Source: Rhodococcus sp. KRD197 (lineage in GTDB: Bacteria > Actinomycetota > Actinomycetes > Mycobacteriales > Mycobacteriaceae). From it: a stretch of DNA of 64,000 nucleotides. Below are positions 62,824-64,000 of the stretch, piece after piece; the first letter of the stretch is position 1; each line of letters begins with the position of its first letter. Position numbers and translations under genes: made by a program. The notes beneath the pieces were generated by a model that did no database searches, had not been told where the DNA came from, and worked only from the letters and a program-made list of their open reading frames with translations. Location of the stretch: NCBI RefSeq assembly GCF_017168235.1, contig NZ_JABFAO010000002.1, positions 640,488-704,487 of the forward strand. Direction: 5' to 3'.

Positions 62824-62922
62824 GTGTTGTTGGAAATATTCTCGGTAGTGGTACTGATCGGGGCGCTCGTCGTGCTCATCCCGACGGCGCGTCGCGTGTT
62901 CAAGAAGGGTGACGACGAGTGA
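62824..62922 (+). CDS. Single-helix membrane peptide of 32 residues
   Basis: GTG 62824 is preceded by AAGGAG at seven bases. The product has one hydrophobic helix (LEIFSVVVLIGALVVLIPTA) and a basic/acidic tail (RRVFKKGDDE), so it would insert with the tail in the cytoplasm. It follows the DUF2752 gene by 19 bases and ends before a hairpin. Small size means conventional gene finders may miss it; its strong ribosome-binding site and orderly topology support a real gene. Function unknown. Confidence 0.7.
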   Translation: MLLEIFSVVVLIGALVVLIPTARRVFKKGDDE

Positions 62923-62935
62923 GCGGGTCCCCGGA

Positions 62936-62951
62936 CGCCTGATTTCAGGCG
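62936..62951 (+). terminator. Hairpin after the small membrane peptide
   Basis: CGCCTGATTTCAGGCG can fold as a 6-bp stem with a 4-base loop, 14 bases past the stop codon. It may end the DUF2752 transcript before the nsrR promoter. Confidence 0.5.
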
Positions 62952-63055
62952 AGTTTGCGGCGAATGCGCTGGTGTAAAAGCCGCACGAAACGTGGTGTTT
63001 GAACGCACGGCCGAAAAACTCGCATCGGTGGTGCGGGTTTATTACCGTGGTGGAC

Positions 63056-63496
63056 ATGCAACTGACTCGCTTCAGCGATCTGGCCCTGAGGGCGATGATG
63101 TTGCTGTCCGCCGTCGGCCCTGACGGACCACGGGTGACCACCGGTGCGATCGCCGTCAAAGTGAACGCATCGGAGCATCATGTGGCCAAGGCGGTCACGC
63201 GACTGGTCGAACTGGGGTGCGTGCGAGCCCAACGCGGCCGCACCGGTGGCATTTTTCTCACCGACACCGGGCGGTCGATTCCGGTCGGCCGTTTGATCCG
63301 TCTGCTCGAAGGGGATCGCGAGGTAGTCGACTGCGCAGGCGAGCATCCGTGCCCGCTCATCGCAGGATGTCGACTTCGCCGCGCACTGGCGGCCGCCAAA
63401 GAAGCGTTCTATCGGGAACTCGACGAGTACACGATCGACGAGCTGGCCGCGTCGCCGACGATCCCTCTCACCATCATTTCTGCACCTACACCCTGA
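63056..63496 (+). CDS. nsrR: NsrR-type nitric-oxide-sensing Rrf2 repressor
   Basis: A 146-residue Rrf2-family regulator. The N-terminal winged helix (MQLTRFSDLALRAMMLL ... NASEHHVAKAVTRLVELGCVRAQRGRTGG) is followed by three cysteines in DCAGEHPCPLIAGCR at Cys93, Cys99 and Cys105, the same positions as the [4Fe-4S] ligands of Streptomyces NsrR. The cluster reacts with nitric oxide and releases DNA. ATG 63056 is chosen; frames upstream have no NsrR-like residues. It lies 49 bases ahead of the flavohaemoglobin gene, its classical target. Confidence 0.93.
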   Translation: MQLTRFSDLALRAMMLLSAVGPDGPRVTTGAIAVKVNASEHHVAKAVTRLVELGCVRAQRGRTGGIFLTDTGRSIPVGRLIRLLEGDREVVDCAGEHPCPLIAGCRLRRALAAAKEAFYRELDEYTIDELAASPTIPLTIISAPTP

Positions 63497-63545
63497 CCCG
63501 GGCAGCGTTCTCGGATCGGCAATTCGTCCATCGGAAGGAACACCC

Positions 63546-64000
63546 ATGTCCACATCCAGCCCACTCGCGGTCGATCGAGGACTCGATCCCGCGCACGCGG
63601 ATGTCATTCGCGCCACGTTGCCCCTCGTCGGAGCGAACATCGACACCATCACAACCAACTTCTATGCCCGTATGTTCGAGGCCCGTCCGGAGCTACTGAG
63701 AAACCTGTTCAACAGGGGAAACCAGGCGCAGGGAGCTCAGCAACGAGCGCTGGCAGCATCGATAGCAACGTATGCCGCACACCTGGTCGACCCGCAGTTG
63801 CCGCACCCGGAACAGTTGCTCTCCCGGATCGGGCACAAGCATGCGTCCCTCGGGATCACCGCCGACCAGTACTCGATCGTGCACGAGCATCTCTTCGCTG
63901 CCATCGTCGAGGTACTCGGGGCCGAGACCGTCACTGCAGATGTAGCCGAAGCGTGGGATCGCGTCTACTGGTCGATGGCCGACACGCTCATCGACCTCGA
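63546..64000 (+). CDS. hmp: Flavohaemoglobin (nitric oxide dioxygenase), cut by the window end
   Basis: The first 151 codons are present. The globin domain shows Tyr40 (B10, NFYARMF), Gln60 (E7, FNRGNQ) and proximal His99 (F8, KHASLGI), matching bacterial flavohaemoglobins that turn NO plus oxygen into nitrate. The FAD/NAD reductase part lies beyond the window, so a single-domain globin cannot be strictly excluded. GGAAGGA precedes the ATG by six bases. It forms an operon-like pair with nsrR. Confidence 0.92.
   Translation, partial: MSTSSPLAVDRGLDPAHADVIRATLPLVGANIDTITTNFYARMFEARPELLRNLFNRGNQAQGAQQRALAASIATYAAHLVDPQLPHPEQLLSRIGHKHASLGITADQYSIVHEHLFAAIVEVLGAETVTADVAEAWDRVYWSMADTLIDL

Noticed and set aside
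63546-64000. Calling this a complete single-domain globin
   Set aside because: The frame runs off the window and the globin part has flavohaemoglobin residues, so the reductase domain probably follows outside.

Overview
The window is high-GC actinobacterial DNA whose gene content and order point to Rhodococcus or a close relative (Corynebacteriales). The left 13 kb is colinear with the mycobacterial Rv3660c-Rv3644c block: Ssd-like protein, TadA/B/C, DUF4244 pilin, two TadE-like proteins, DEAH helicase, cspA, Rv3647c-like protein, topA and holB, then tRNA-Thr. No plasmid, phage or insertion-sequence gene is visible, so this is chromosomal core with accessory catabolic regions attached.

Region by region. 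1-13400: Tad/Flp pilus secretion genes, helicase, cold-shock protein, topoisomerase I, two DUF3558 lipoproteins, DNA polymerase III delta prime, tRNA-Thr(CGT). 13500-17900: a beta-phosphoglucomutase/GH65 fusion convergent with a PfkB-family sugar kinase, both with degenerate DosR-like boxes upstream. 18000-29900: an aromatic catabolic cluster organised around an IclR regulator with five matching operator-like sites. It holds an FAH-family hydrolase, extradiol dioxygenase, MFS transporter, flavin hydroxylase, two paralogous carotenoid/stilbene cleavage oxygenases, an aldehyde dehydrogenase and a PucR-type regulator; together they could split a stilbenoid or lignin-like dimer, oxidise the aldehyde and open the ring. 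30000-36700: membrane diguanylate cyclase, TetR regulator, NmtR/CtpJ nickel-cobalt sensor and exporter pair, DJ-1/PfpI protein, phospholipase D-family protein. 36800-48400: SDR plus acyl-CoA dehydrogenase, NDMA-dependent-type alcohol dehydrogenase, AcoR-like activator, flavin monooxygenase, an unrecognised membrane protein, butanediol dehydrogenase, a frameshifted acetoin/diacetyl reductase and a second GAF regulator. Shared promoter motifs (GTTGCA half-sites and CRP-like sites) tie this part together.

48400-52200: a cobalamin riboswitch followed by a four-gene translationally coupled ABC transporter/FhuF-like operon. 52200-56800: a copper/heme group (small membrane protein, PepSY membrane protein, PCuAC copper chaperone, Tat-exported DyP peroxidase, AhpD-like protein, cupredoxin lipoprotein). 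56850-62900: an unknown soluble protein, AmpG-like MFS protein, secreted LIP-family lipase with a divergent TetR regulator and a near-perfect operator, FAD amine oxidase-like protein, DUF503, DUF2752 and a 32-residue membrane peptide. The window ends with nsrR and the first part of the flavohaemoglobin gene hmp.

The most promising material for follow-up is the IclR-controlled stilbenoid-type cluster with its operator family, the GTTGCA/CRP regulatory code around the ketone/diol genes, and the riboswitch-controlled operon that couples an FhuF-type iron-sulfur protein to a probable corrinoid transporter. Several families of long palindromes sit between genes and probably serve as terminators or as small repeated elements.
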